Notes: generated by a model not told the origin, from the sequence alone. A stretch of DNA of 64,000 nucleotides from Serpula lacrymans var. lacrymans S7.9 (GCF_000218685.1 NW_006763305.1:411298-475297), one strand, 5' to 3'; shown: positions 23,101 through 35,639, counted from the stretch's first letter. Numbers and translations are program-made.

Positions 23101-23611
23101 AAGAACCCTGCGTAATTTCTTAGCTTTCAAGACCATATTATATAGTGGTTCCTACTGAATCTTGTATCTGTATTCTATGTTCATTCAACATTATGCTATG
23201 CTTATATTTTGACTTGCACCGCATTTCACATACCAGTCGCAGAGCTATACTATGGCGTGGTGGCGTGGCCTTCACCAGTTGAAAGCATAGCATGTTGAAG
23301 AATTCAGAAAAGTGATTGGTGCACCCTGGCAGGCTTTTATGGTCGATGGACTCTGTTTTCCCGGGAGTTAGATGCAGAACTCGAAATGTGAGATATTTTA
23401 CTGAGAACAATATATTGCATGATCTAAAAGGCAGATGAGGTATATTTTAGTTGTTCGAATCACAACGTTTTTACCAAGCACACGCTAGGAGATGTCTATC
23501 GGGCATGGTTGCGAGAACTCGTAGAAGTAAGTTGGTTCCAAAAGTTCTTAAGACACTATTCAACTGCTTCCAAGACTGAAACTGAATTGCAAAACCCGAT
23601 CCCAACCATGA
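23101..23611. other. Intergenic, nothing recognised
   Basis: Convergent 3' ends of the third DUF6534 gene (+) and the cysteine-rich membrane protein (-). No conserved frame seen. Confidence 0.5.
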
Positions 23612-24950
23612 TCAGACGACAGGAGTGCCATCAGGTTGCAGAGAGACGATAGAGCCAGTGAGGGGTGAAGATGTTCTCGTGATGTATGACCTCACTGAAT
23701 ATGCTCCTGGTGATGGATACCGTGGTCCCCCTCGTTCCACAGGTGCCTCTGTCATTACGGTCGAATATGTCGAAGAGCGTGAAGGCCAATACATGTGCTC
23801 CCTGTGCGGCAGCATTTCTGATGACTCCATACCTCCACTTTCGTCCCTGTCTGGTACCCTGATTGGCTTAGCATCCTTTTTACGTTTGTACAACACAAAG
23901 CCGGCGATGCCAGCAGCTACGAGGATGGCCATGCCGCCAACGACACCACCGATAATGGGCCCGACTAACGATGGTTTCCTGGCACTAGAAGCTCCAGGTG
24001 TAAGATCAGGACCTAATATATCAGAGTCATTTTCGTTATCCTGATGTAAATTTAACATACAAGAGATAGCTTACGCTGATGTGCCAGGGTTTGCGCCTGG
24101 TCTACGTCGAACATTGCACTGGACCATTCATTGGCTAATACCATGATATCAATGAAATGTCTTCCGCTAATAGTAAGGTCTCAAATGCTCACGGTTCGTA
24201 GCAGCCCAGTAAGGTATGGAAGTGTTACTGGATAATGTATAGCCAGAGGGGAAAACCCTGATTTCAAGGGTAGAATAATCAACTTGCCGGAGGAAATTAG
24301 TCAGGGAAAGAGGTAGACTAACGAGTTTGACTCAGATGAAGGGCATTCTGCGCTGTAGCCTTCCCAGCTACGAAGTATTACTTAGACACGAGTTAAAGGA
24401 AAGGTTCTTTTATATTACGAACGTTAATATCGAAGAGTTCATGCCTTGACATGCTGTACAAGCGCTCAACAGGTTGTACGACGACCACGAGCTAATTATA
24501 AGATCCTGTCAGTCCAACACTCTACATCGTGAATCTGTCAGTGAGACTAACCACGAACATACATTCACTGTGCTGATAGTTGCATTAGGTGGATCATAGT
24601 GGCTATCAGGTTGCAAAGGAGGAATATTCCAAACTAAAATGAATAGCATCAGAACATTAATATTGGAACGATAGCCTCCAGCCTCAGAGAAACTTGCCTC
24701 CCTCTGTACATGCTCCTTCGATGTAAGCGACCACCATACATGGCGATTGCCCTTTTTCATTGTTCATCCACGAAAAGCTGGAGGAACATATCACACCCGT
24801 CACAGCTGCAAACTCACTGCGCCGTCTATGATCTACCTGGATTGTCCCATCGCGACCTTGACCTAGACCTTCAACTGGGATTATAAAATATCCAAAAAAT
24901 CCAAGCAATATACTGGCGATGGTCAAGAGCTGATTTTTGGTTTTGTTCAT
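23612..24950 (-). CDS. Single-pass membrane protein with cysteine-rich ectodomain
   Basis: Multi-exon minus-strand gene. Exon 1 from ATG 24950 has an N-terminal hydrophobic segment (LLTIASILLGFFGYFIIP) acting as signal peptide or anchor, then CSSSFSWMNNEKGQSPCMVVAYIEGAC. Exon 2 starts after a GC-AG intron (GGCAAGTTT...TTTTAG) with WNIPPLQPDSHYDPPNATISTVNVC. Further exons contain CSWSSYNLLSACTACQG, YSAECPSSES, FPSGYTLSSNTSIPYWAATN and DQAQTLAHQ. The last exon (24058-23612) has a Gly-rich transmembrane helix (GPIIGGVVGGMAILVAAGIAGFVLY), a basic stop-transfer KRKK and a Ser/Pro/Tyr-rich cytoplasmic tail. The layout suggests a cell-surface protein; ligand and function are unknown. The gene at 63311 is a paralogue with the same exon plan. 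Confidence 0.7.
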
Positions 24951-26420
24951 GATAGGACCAGTAACTAGTGCAAGGATATGATCGAGAAAGGAATGAACAC
25001 GAAAGTGACAGCACTAAGAGGTCATGGAAAGCGTCAGAAGCATTCGAGGGAACAACAGCTCAGTATAGCTTTGCAGCGCCAGTAAGTAGGCACTGACTGC
25101 ATGTCTGGCCAATGGCAAGTACTATCGGTTCGGGGAGATCCGAGGAACGATATGATGACTTCTTCAAAGTTCCTGAGGATTCTGAAGCGATAAACGGCAG
25201 ATGACAGTCCACGTGAAGCCATCTTGACGCTGAGAGCATGAACAGGATAGGCTTGTTCGGATGAGACGTTTGATGAGATGTTGTTGGACGTCTGATATGG
25301 CCAAGACATTTGTGTATTTTAAGCAACGGTCTCACCAATGTGTGGAAGAGCCGCGGTGTTACCATCTGCGTGAGGTTATTATTCAAGTATAACAAATGCA
25401 TGTTTTCCAGGGAGGTGCATGACTTCAATTGATGCGTATCTGGGTGAAGGGTCATAGGATTAAGCTAGGCAAATTCAATGGAGTGACGTTGTCATTTGAG
25501 CTCGCGATGTTTACTGTAAATTACTTACTGCCTTCATTCAAGTATACAGGTCGATAGGGCATACATGACAAGGTCGCATTTCAATTTAAACCCAAGTTCG
25601 TTGTCGTCGGATCCTGCATGAGATAATGCGAAGCAGTTGGAGTTGGACCAATTAAAAAACTAGACCAAACAGGACGAGACAACGGAGAATGTGATGTGAA
25701 GCCCCAAAACCACGGCTTCATGTTTTCAGATCCCATGTAGCCAACATGCGAAACGTATTATTCTTTTGTTTGCGTGTCCTGCAGTGTCAATGGGGTTTGG
25801 GAGTCCGAGCCGCTGTGCTTGAACCTGGCTCAGCAGTTCAGGCAGAGACTTCGACAGCCACTGACACCGCGACGGCGTGAACTGTGCTTGGGGACGTGAA
25901 CTTGTCCGCTGGTCCAGAGCTATGTCGTGGAGGCAACTTGGCGGACAAACCGACTTAAATGGCCTTTCGTCGAACTCAGAGGCCTCGAGGAACGGAATTT
26001 GCTGCGGATACCTTGCCGCGTGGTACCTGTTCGTTCCGAGGGCAGTTCCTCGCTCTAAAATAGCTGATGTTTTCCAGTCAAACTATTCGCCCGGTAAAGC
26101 TCAGAACCGGGATTGATCATGTAAGTCGTCTTATCAGTCGCTGATTCGCTATTCCAGAGGCTCATGATACATAGAGCCTGTTCGGCCCGATCAATTGATT
26201 CCACGCAATGATCTTTGCCCCTGCCCCTGCGCCTGGATGCATACATGCCAACGGTGGTAGCTTTTGCTCTCAGTCTCGCTCTCAGTACTTAGTTCTGCAC
26301 CCTGTGTAGAAATAAGAAAGATAGTGAGTCACTCCTCAGGTGAATCAAGTCACTTTTATTCGTCTTTCTATTTGTTCTCAAGTACGACATCCTGAATCTG
26401 TTAGGCTTGTGATTACAACT
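24951..26420. other. Intergenic, possible decayed gene
   Basis: On the minus strand 25560-25034 has open frames (for instance SLENMHLLYLNNNLTQM at about 25400) that change frame repeatedly and could be a decayed Leu-rich protein, but I cannot assign them. 25780-26100 is more GC-rich with an open + frame (25877-26116) lacking any motif. The promoter of the RTA1 gene lies at the right end; a CT-rich stretch precedes 26421. Confidence 0.3.
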
Positions 26421-27935
26421 ATGGCGACAGCACCACCCGGTAAGTACTTCTAGGACTCAATAATCTACCCCGTGTTCTCTACTCAGTCAAATTTTGACCC
26501 AGCAATCGCTCCGCTGAGGGAACCTTATCACTATGTCCCCACAGAATACGTCTGCGCCATTGTGAGTGGGTCTTTACAGCCATAACTGTTTTTCGGTGTA
26601 AACTGAATACAAGAAAGTTCGTTGTACTGTACAGCATTTCCACGCGTAAGCTAGCTCTCTGACCTTCCCCGACTCTTCACTCATTGAAGGAGATCATATT
26701 ACACAGTGGTACATCTATTTCAGTGTATCAGAGCTAGACTCTGGTGGTTATTACCAACAGCTGTTTTTGCTGGCGTGGCTGAGATTCTTGGATGGAGCGC
26801 CAGGCTGTGGTCGAGCAAAAACCCCCACATTCTTATCCCGTATGAAATCCAGTAAGCTATATCCACTAGAAATTGGAAAACATAGTGTCATATTGAACTT
26901 TTAGACTTACGGCGACTATACTCGCCCCAACGCCGCTCGTTGCTGCCAACTTTATTATTCTCGGAAAAATCATAGGTCGTCTCGGTTCCCGCTACAGTCG
27001 TCTCTCTCCCAAACTATGTAAGTACAAGGTTCTATTCACTTAGAATGATAAACGAAGCCCAAACACTTGACCTTCTAAAGATACCTTCGTGTTCTGCTCC
27101 TTTGTAAGTGCTTCAGTGGTCAGAGAGAATATATCTTACACTAGCCTTCTTTAGGATGTAATCTGTCTTATAGTCCAAGCCGTCGGAGGAGCATCAGCTG
27201 CCACGGCTGTGGGTAAGCAGCAAAGCCCTAATAATGTCAGTATGCTTTCGTTCTTTCGTAATATTAGGCGAAGCTTAACTTTCGTAGGGTGGTAACATTA
27301 TGCTCGGAGGTATCGTAGCACAGATGAGTGCGTTATATATTACTGCTGCAGAACTGCGGGAACTACAACTGATTGACTGTATCCCATTTTCCAGTATCTA
27401 TCACGGTATATGTAGCCTGTGCTGGGGAGTTTTTCCTAAGATACTTTTCGGATTCTCCTCTTCGCAGAGTTTTCCCAGTCGACTCTCCTAACAATGCAGG
27501 GGGAAATGTTATTGATCCGAACATGAAATTGATGATAATGGCCCTAATATTCGAAACTACCTGCATATTCATCAGGTGAGCCTCAAGGAACTGCGAAGTA
27601 TTTTATTCCAACCATCACCCTCCCCCGCTTTAGATCGGTTTATCGTACAATTGAGTTAGCTAATGGGTTTACTGGGAGGATCATATCTACTCAGGTTTAC
27701 TTCAGTGCGTCCCAAATTTCATCTCTATCAGTGGATTTGAGGCTCAGATGCTTATGCTTTCATCAATTGTCTTTTAGATGTGCTTGATGGTGCTATGATA
27801 ACTCTGGCTATCTTTACTCTTAACATCGCACATCCAGCGGTCCTCTTGAAAAATCCTCGTGTTCCTAATAAAACTATTGTAGACCAAGGACAAGAATCGG
27901 ACTTGGAAGGGAAACTTGAGCCGAATGCAATGTAG
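26421..27935 (+). CDS. RTA1-domain (lipid-translocating exporter family) membrane protein
   Basis: Intact gene of about ten short exons that I could chain in frame from ATG 26421 to TAG 27933-27935, about 305 residues with seven predicted membrane helices. Landmarks in order: YVPTEYVCAI, FVVLYSIST, RLWWLLPTAVFAGVAEILGW, IPYEIQ, LTATILAPTPLVAANFIILGK (entered in frame at about 26931), FDVICLIVQAVGGASAA, GGNIMLGGIVAQM, ITVYVACAGEFFLRYF, SVYRTIELANGFTGRI, VYFNVLDGAM, LAIFTLNIAHP. The VQ.vGgg and VyRtiEl.qG motifs are typical of the fungal RTA1/RTM1 family, members of which are linked to lipid translocation and resistance to toxic compounds at the plasma membrane. The substrate here is unknown. 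Confidence 0.85.
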
Positions 27936-28200
27936 ATCACCAAATGCCTAGAAGATTCAGAGTTTAACGTTTAACAGTCATTTCCTGCATGCTACAATGT
28001 CTGACATTTACAATCCTGTTTTCGAGTTCTCAATTTTTGCTATGGACTAGTATTGGTCAGTTTCAGTACTGTAATGTGAAAAATCTTGTCTTTTTCCGCA
28101 TATGGCACAAGGACCAACTTGAAAGAATCCGTGATCATAGTCGCGTCAAGTTGAAAAGCCGAAGCGCTTTTTCTGTTGCACCTTCATCCAAGTCCCAATT

Positions 28201-28874
28201 ATGTCTCGCCTTACCATCATCGTCGCAGCTACAAAAAACAATGGCATTGGTAAAAGCGGCACTTTGCCATGGCGCTTGAGAAAAGATATGGCGTATTTTG
28301 CTCGTGTCACTTCAAATGCCCCAGATGATCAAATGAACGCAGTGGTCATGGGTAGAAATACATGGGAGAGTATACCCGCCAAATTCAGGCCTCTTCCTAA
28401 ACGGATCAATGTTGTTATAAGTCGGAAAGCAGACTACAAATTGTACGTGGAGATGGCTCAGACATCCAGCCTCGCGTCATTGATCGCCAATCCAGAGCAC
28501 AACCAGATTCACCGTCGTCTGAAACTCAGCTCCTGTGCTCAGGATATGACGATGCCTATCATCGACTATCGAAGACAGAAAACATTCATCGGACGTTCAT
28601 TATAGGAGGAGCGTCTCTTTACCAAGAATCCTTAACAGGAACTTCGTTGGGATTAGTAGATCGTATTCTGCTCACGCGAATCACAAATCCAGCATTTGAT
28701 GATTGCGATGTGTTCATGCCAGATTTTCTAGCGGAAACGGATAGCAAACAAAGCGATTGGGTGGTAGCATCCCATGAAGATTTGGAGAAATGGGTGGGAT
28801 TCGAAGTACCAGCTGGAATTCAAGAAGAGAATGGGATAAGCTACGAGTTTCAGATGTGGCTGCGTGAAGTGTAG
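28201..28874 (+). CDS. DFR1: Dihydrofolate reductase
   Basis: Reduces dihydrofolate to tetrahydrofolate with NADPH, feeding thymidylate, purine and methionine synthesis. Two exons: 28201-28442 and 28496-28874, with a 53-nt intron (GTACGT...AATCCAG). Together they give 621 nt, 206 residues plus stop, a normal fungal length. Motifs: IVAATKNNGIGKSGTLPWRL (substrate and cofactor pocket, LPW), DMAYFARVTS, VVMGRNTWESIP, RINVVISR, then after the intron FIIGGASLY (NADPH-binding GG), VDRILLTRI, DCDVFMPDF and the C-terminal ISYEFQMWLRE. Read without splicing the gene looks frameshifted; the intron resolves this. It is single and intact, divergent from no close neighbour, and followed by convergent bL36m. 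Confidence 0.95.
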
Positions 28875-29035
28875 TTTATCAGAATTGCACAATTGGGATC
28901 CATCATCATCGGCAGATACACTCTGAGGACAGTATATTGCCTTATAGACATAGGCATGCTTGCTCTTCCACGTAGATGTCGACTAATTATAATGCGAGTA
29001 AGTTTTGTGAGTTGAGGTTGTCCGAGTCAAACCGG

Positions 29036-29339
29036 CTATCCTTGCCGCTGTTGTATATATGAGGAAAGGCGGCGAGGAGGAGTGTAGGACAAGAAATACC
29101 TGTTTGTGCTTTGGGTTTTTGGAACATAACACATAAACTCTTCCTTTCCTCCTTACAATACTACAACCGTCGCACATGACCTTTACCGATGACCGTACTT
29201 TCATCCCTCGTGTCAAAGGTGGGTTCTGCGAAAGAGGTGCGACGAGGTGAGCATGAGAATGATGGTGCAACGAAGGCAGAGGATTTGAGCGAAAACGGGA
29301 GAGCAGAGGTCTGCTGGTGATTAGCAGAGCGCGCAGCAT
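29036..29339 (-). CDS. RTC6: Mitochondrial large-subunit ribosomal protein bL36m
   Basis: Two exons on the minus strand: 29339-29100 (80 codons) and 29047-29036 (Arg-Gln-Gly-stop), with a 52-nt intron (GTATTT...ACAACAG). The product is 83 residues. The N-terminal half ([16 protein letters not shown] and on, rich in Arg, Ser, His, Leu) fits a mitochondrial presequence. The C-terminal half from [14 protein letters not shown] is a complete bL36 with the zinc ligands CDGC, a third Cys in VYVLC and His in NPKHKQ, and the invariant ending KHKQRQG, which spans the splice junction. It is part of the mitoribosome near the peptidyl-transferase region. The upstream in-frame Met codons are unlikely starts because the presequence begins at 29339. 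Confidence 0.93.
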
Positions 29340-30156
29340 GGTGGTGGATTTCAAACAGTGACTTGAGATTTTCACAGTCAACTGGTTTACCATGTGGTTT
29401 ACATAAGCCACTCTCTTTCCTCGGAACTACTAGTAGCACCACTTCTCACCTGAATCGGACTTGCAGGCATTCTGAATCCACCTTCATGGCTACACATACG
29501 ACCATTCCAGGTATTATCATGATCTAAGCTGAAATTCGGATCCGCTACAGCCCTCTACTGCCACCACTTTACAAGAAGTGGGTAGTAGGATGTAGATTTC
29601 TGCGGCGAGTCGAAATTCGAGGAACGAAGAACAGAAAGAGACAGGACACGTTGCAAGTTACCGGTGCTGGCCATGGCATATGTGGCCAAATCAGGTGGGC
29701 AGACATGTGTTCTTGGGGGAATAATTGACAGGAAATTCGGGTGCGTGCGGCAACATCATGCTTCGATGTCTTCAACAGTGCTAAATCTATACATCACTTA
29801 TCAGACGCCTCGCAGTAAAGACGGACATTGAGTTCATTCAGGACCCTCTTTAGACATCTTCTCGAAGCTATTTGTGTAAGTGTACCCCACTCAGCCGGAC
29901 TGGGCCACGGTTATACCGTGTCTGTACCAGTGATAACTCCCATCTGGATGAATGAGTGATGTTAACGGCGCTCGGTTGCAGCTAAAGCTTTCGCGCGAGT
30001 GGCTCAGCGTCTGGGTGTTTTTGTATCCGCAGCAGTGACCAGATAATCTCTCAGGTCTTTCCCTCCCTACGACCTGGATATAATCACCATCTTGCCCATT
30101 TAGAGCCACTCTATCCACGTTTCTTCGGAATTCAACGTATCTGGAGAGCAACGGGA
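29340..30156. other. Intergenic, nothing recognised
   Basis: Bidirectional upstream space between bL36m (-) and the small membrane protein (+). Open frames at 29569-29775 and 29891-30151 on the minus strand have no motif. Confidence 0.45.
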
Positions 30157-31256
30157 ATGGCTATACAATGCGCTTTTCATTTGCGTGTGTGGCCATTCTA
30201 CGTCTTTCTTTTTATTGATAACGCTCGAGCCCTGGCAATTTTAAAAGAAGGTATTGCGGTTGCGAAAGAAGGTTAGTACTCGAGTTCCGAAAGCGTTATT
30301 ACATTGATCAGCCCTTGTACTCATTTACGAGCAAAGATTGCTGACCACACACCTGTGCAGATACTCCCGCAGAGAGAATTGCCCTCGATTCGAACCCACT
30401 TTCCTCCAGCACGAGCACAAAGCCGCCCGTTGGCACTATTGTAGGAGGAACAGTAGGCGGTGTTGTTGCAGTCCTGATCATAGGGGCAGTGGCGCTGTAT
30501 TTCATTATTCGGCGGAGCAGACGTCGTAAACTTGAATTTTCGGGGAAAACAACCCAACAAGCACCTAAAGTCTCTCATGTACCGCTTAAAAGACCTCAGG
30601 GAGCGCATGTTCACTCTAATGGGCACCTTCGCACAATATCCGCTGGCATGAATGGTGTCCATGCGCAACAAAATCCCATCCCTCTCTCAGTCATGTCACC
30701 CACTCTCACTTCGCCATATTCTCCTGGACCATTGTCCTCGGGTGTACGCACGAGCTCACCGGTTGGCAGCACCCATTCTCTAACAAACACGCAACTGGCG
30801 TCTTCTCGCGGTCATGCTTCACCCGTCTGTGTACCTGCCACCATACATCCTGCAGACATTATAACGCCTTTCTTGGGCGGCGTACTCACACCACCCTCTC
30901 ATGGTACTCAAGAGCACGACAATGCCAAATTGGGGCCGTCTCCATCTTCGAGGAGCCGAATGAACCCACCTGCATATTCGGATGTGCCCCCTTCCGACGC
31001 TAGTCCTGTTTCCACATCCCAAACTAGCCATTTACCTCGTTCACGTTTTAGCCTTAGGAGAGCAGGGAAGGGCTCTATTTCGAAACGTTCCATCAACACT
31101 GCGCGCTCAATCGAGACTGTCATCAGCGATGCGAGTGGAAGTCACAGCAGAGGACCTTCCGGTGACAGCACGAATAATGGTATGGGAGATGGAAGACAAC
31201 GTGTTAGGTCGACGGTGGAGCGGCGTCATGATCGCAGACATCAGCCTGCTGTATGA
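30157..31256 (+). CDS. Small single-pass membrane protein with long Ser/Pro-rich cytoplasmic tail
   Basis: Two exons fit: 30157-30271 (ATG; hydrophobic VWPFYVFLFI, a possible short signal peptide) and 30361-31256, joined in frame over an 89-nt intron (GTTAGT...TGTGCAG). Order: short Ser/Thr-rich external segment, transmembrane helix GTIVGGTVGGVVAVLIIGAVALYFII with a Gly-zipper-like pattern, basic stop-transfer RRSRRRK, then about 240 residues rich in Ser, Pro and Thr (phosphorylation-type tail; PPAYSDVPPSD resembles a PY/WW-type site) and a basic end. The transmembrane-tail layout is like the 23.6-kb gene but without its Cys-rich ectodomain. More 5' exons could exist. Function unknown. Confidence 0.6.
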
Positions 31257-31770
31257 GTTGGATGGAGTATATCGCGATTATAAGAGGGTCCCTGAGAAAG
31301 ACCCTTTAGGCGTGTCTCTGTAGCATTTTCTGTACATTATATTTTTTTATCCCAGTTTTCTGGGTTTCCTGTGACCTTATGTAGTGCGTTTTTTGATGTT
31401 TATAACGAGAGTGAATTGACGGCGGATAGCGGACAAGATTCCTGACGATGGACAAAATTTTCTATCTTTTCCCTCAGCGACCATTTGACCTTGTAATACC
31501 AGCGCTGCGCTCCGAATTCGTTATGAGACCCGCAAATACTAAGAAAGTGCAACATAATATTGTATGAACGTTACATACTATCGAACTCTTCTGCTGTGCT
31601 AATATAAAATGGACTCTGCAGAGTTCTTCATAGACCATATGTAAGGTATACTAGAATATATATGCGTGTTCGAGAGAAGATAAGATAAGAAATTGGTGTG
31701 ACTTCTGCCTACCAAGTTCATAGTACCAATCAAACACTAATCGAGCTCGACACTTGAATACAGAAAATAG

Positions 31771-33364
31771 TCAAGTAAGGGATAAACGTGTTTGCTTCGT
31801 GACATCTGACCAGCGAGCGTACAACTCCTCCTTTTCAAGACCAAGATACCAAACCCTTAGCTTCGGGAATAGGAGCAGCAAGAACGGCGTAACTTCACTC
31901 TGATCATCAATCTGAGAACCTTGGGAAAGTACAAGCCTCATTATGCCTTTCGAAACTTCGACTGGATCGAGTGGGTTTCGAGGAATGACATAATCGGGAA
32001 TATCTCTGGCGTCAAGTTTGAATTGCAGAAGAGATAGTTTTGGGCAACCTGCGGCCAGCGCAGCAAGACCTGTCAAAGATAGGTTTGATGGGTCTTGTTT
32101 CTGGAGAGGATTTTGAATAGCAAGCTGCTCGAGGTCGGGCCATGCTTTGGCCATTTTGCTCGCCAAATCGTCGTTCAAGACGATGCCTATGTTTAGGAAA
32201 CACACCGATCGGAGCTTCGAGAATACGGTAAGAAGCTGAGTTGTGGAAGGTGGTATATCATGGACTGTATCTTCTTTTGCATGGAGAGTGACAGATCGTA
32301 GAGACGAAAGCCAGGGAGTGTTACATCGGAAGGTCATGAAGAGTATGTGCAAAGAAAAAGCTGTCAGTGGCCCGCGGATATTGATGTTAATCGTTTCCAG
32401 ATCGCTGGAGCCGATATTTTCGATCAAAGGGAACGCATACTCGGCACAATTGACAGTGAGGCCGAACTTGCGTAGAGAAGGAAAGAGATCTTGTTGTGAG
32501 TTTTTGGGAAGGGCAGTAATATCTGGTTTTCCCTCCAAAAAATCGATCTCTAGAGTGTGAAGGTGGCGTAGCGATCCCAGTCTGTCCGTGAAATTGAACA
32601 TGGAAAATAGCGAAGAACGTTCTATGAGAGTGAGCCTATGAGATCACCTAGATTATACTAGTGGAGACGGATGCGTTACCAAGGCCCAGATAGAACATAC
32701 TCGTACGCGGACATTGTAGGCAGATATCTGCCATCATTACATCGACTTCTTCTCGCATGATGTCGGAATGGATATCGAGGGTGATTTGAGCCAAATTCTT
32801 GTTTAATAGCCTGACCAGACAAGGTACGAAAGTCGCATCGTACTCGTACCACCAGGGAGATATAAACGCGGTGGCATATGACAGCTGAGTAACGTTTGGA
32901 AGGAGGGACATTGGGCACGTGTCCAGCAGCCTTAAAAGAGTCTTGGACTGAATCATACAGCGGTCTGATTCACGGGGAGGACCGTGTTCGAATATTTTAA
33001 TGCGCCGTGCATAGGGCCGCACGCTAACCCAATCTTCACGGACAATATCCCTCGTCAGAGCCTATACAATAGAAGCTAGGTTATGCATGAGGGACACCTG
33101 ACTCAGAAACGTGGCAAATCATACCCATGCCTCACGAAAATTCTCGTATTTGGTACCCCAACATAGAATCCAGAGATCTTGGGGTAGACATTTGAGAAGA
33201 GGTATCAGAGACGTCTGTTTTCGCCAGAGAATGTCGAGCGCTGGTTCGGAGAACACGCGACAAGTCCTTGCAAGAACGGCTAGGGTTGAAGATCCGTACT
33301 TTGCGGCGAAGGCATGCTCGAATATTTCCTCCAATATTTCTGTGATGCAGAGGCAGGAGTGCAT
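31771..33364 (-). CDS. F-box/LRR-type protein
   Basis: Three minus-strand exons, 33364-33125, 33061-32680 and 32621-31771, give 1473 nt (490 residues). The introns are 63 and 58 nt. The start MHSCLCITEILEEIFEHAF is the F-box-like beginning usual in the large Agaricomycete F-box families (short N-terminus, then LARTCRVFSEPALDILWR). The rest is Leu-rich with irregular LRR-like units (LPNVTQLSYA, LRHLHTLEIDF, FPSLRKFGL, LSSLRSVTL, LEQLAIQNP, GCPKLSLLQF). Expected role: substrate adaptor of an SCF ubiquitin ligase via Skp1; the target is unknown. The ORF could be extended upstream to 33427, but MHSC is the family-like start. It appears intact. Confidence 0.8.
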
Positions 33365-35639
33365 GACGAGGGCACACGATCCGTGGGTGAGTGTTGGTGG
33401 GGACGATATGGCTTTGGCTGGGAACACGCCTTTTATCCGTGCTTTAATAAGTGCAGACGAGCTCCAAAATCAAGAGAAGGTGGACAACGTTGGCAGGATG
33501 CATGTTCCTGCCAATCGTGTCCGCCATCGCCCAATCGATCAGCCTTTTTATGCATGGCGATAATCATATCTTAGCCTGATTCGCATTTCGCACAGCACAT
33601 TCTGGCCTTTTCCAGGTTCGTGACAGATTGATGATATGCTGGACACGAGGACATGGCCTGCCAGGGTAAAGAAATTAAGAATCCAAAACACACCTTTGCT
33701 GCTAGTGATGTCGGCTACTTCCGGCCTGTTTACGATAAGTATCTCCTTCCTCTTCTATTCCTTTCACTGACAGATAGGCTCCATCTTCTCCAGTTTCGTG
33801 CCAATTTTACTTTCACACCTATCATACTCTTATACATGACCTCTGACAGAGCACCCTCCTCCATGAAACCTTTCGCTCGCAGAGCAAATATTTTTTGTAG
33901 CCGATTTTTTCGTAATCAAATCCTAGGACCTCTTATGCGAGTTAGACAATGGGACTACTTACGTGGCCCTGATAACACATGTAACTGGAACACTAGGTCG
34001 TTTCCTCGCTTTCTGATGCGTGTTATCAATTACCTCTGCATGTCATTAGGCGCATCAATTATAGTATCATAAACTTCGCAGGGTGGTTCGGTATAGTACG
34101 ACACATAACGCTATTGCAGTTCCTTTGTTGCAAGTCCGACCTTTTTGCATTCTGCAAAAGTCGCACTTTGGTATCCTTGTTGTCATGTGAGGCTCATTCA
34201 CTATCTCTGCATGCCACTTATCATGTCCCGAACACATCGCATGTCTAAATAAAGGTACAATTTCAGAAGATCGTCCTGGCGTCGTACAGGCTACTTGATG
34301 TTTCGAGTTTCAATGCCTTGAAGAGCAAGCTGATTTCCGTTTACACGAGACTCCCAGCCGGATATTTCAGTACGATGCCTAAATCCCATTAATGTTACAC
34401 TTCCGAATCTCGAAGCGTCACTGTAGTTGTTTCAAGTTGCCATCAGTGGCGTTCGACAATATCGATACAATACCACCAACTGGCACAGAAGTATCGTGGA
34501 GCCTCGATTAATTCAAAGTCACATTCGATCTAGTGATCTGATAAGGATGTCTAAAAGTCATCAGTGACTTAAGATCTGCCTGTGCTTTCAAAACTTTTTT
34601 GTGCGCGCGGTCGTCAGCCTAGATTTGATTTCATGGATAGACATGGCTGAGTAATTCCCAAGGTCCTAACAGTGGAAATATGACGCGTAAATACCGCAAG
34701 GTAGGTTGGTAATACATAAGGGCAAGACCTACAAACTTCGGGCGCGTATGGGCTCAAAGATATAAGCTGTGTCTACTCAGACCTACTTATAAGTGCAACA
34801 CTGTTCCTTTTCCAAACATGATCATTTTTCACACCCTTCATAGAACTTACAATATAGATATATTTTGAGACACGATATCTCCATGTTTCTCTTGATTTTG
34901 ATTGAGATCAGTGTTGAAGGTGCAAGCTCAATCAGAAATGTGGCTGAGAGTGGCTGAGCGAGTCGTATTCACATGTTTGAGTGAAATTTTACATTGGAAA
35001 AATGTCTTTTTTTATTATATGTAGTGAAGCAAGTAGCAACGAGACACCTCAGAGATTCCAGTGAACTCTGAGCTGAGATACTATACTGTGTTCTTATATT
35101 ACCTAGCTGACTTGTTACTCCGGTAGCTAACTTGTAAATTGAATTAGGTATTGTTTAATACAGAGATTCTAATGAACTCTGAGCTAACTTGTAAATTGGA
35201 TCGTAACCTCTGAAAATCAGTCTAATAGGAACTATAGTATATCAGTTGGATGTTCCAGTTTATGCTGAGCATTGCTGCTGTTTATATTCCTGGACCCGTA
35301 GGATCCAGGTTTTCAGCATCAGGAAAAAGCGATATCATGATGTACTTCTATGTAGCACATGTAGACACTGTATCTGTGTTCTCTTCCCCCTCTTACATAG
35401 CACTATGTAATATCAACAGAAATCTGTACATCTACAGCCTTGTACAGATATCAATGTAATACCAATATTATATTGTAAAGCTATGTATTTGTAGTGCAGT
35501 AGCAGGATGTACTTCTACATATCAGCTGTAGTTTCACAACCAACCACAAAATCATTAATAATAACAAATATTTATATTTGACAGCCAGAAAATGGTGCAT
35601 GAGACATAAATTTGATATCATTAAACAGAGGCTCATTAT
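33365..35639. other. Long stretch with no recognisable gene
   Basis: 33653-34072 has an open + frame of 139 codons without motifs. 34100-35000 is AT-rich and has frequent stops in all frames. At 35050-35215 a unit CAGAGATT..AATGAACTCTGAG.. ending AACTTGTAAATTG occurs twice in diverged form, suggesting a small duplicated or TE-derived repeat. Confidence 0.45.

Noticed and set aside
23625..24044. Plus-strand frame of 139 codons
   Set aside because: Antisense of the last exon of the cysteine-rich membrane protein, which has a clear transmembrane helix and tail.
28443..28640. Apparent frameshift and early stop in dihydrofolate reductase
   Set aside because: A 53-nt intron (GTACGT...CCAG) restores the frame exactly and gives a normal 206-residue enzyme.
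30380..30400. tRNA B-box-like TTCGAA sequence on the minus strand
   Set aside because: It lies in the coding exon of the small membrane protein, the flanking bases do not fit a T-arm, and no A box or cloverleaf is present.
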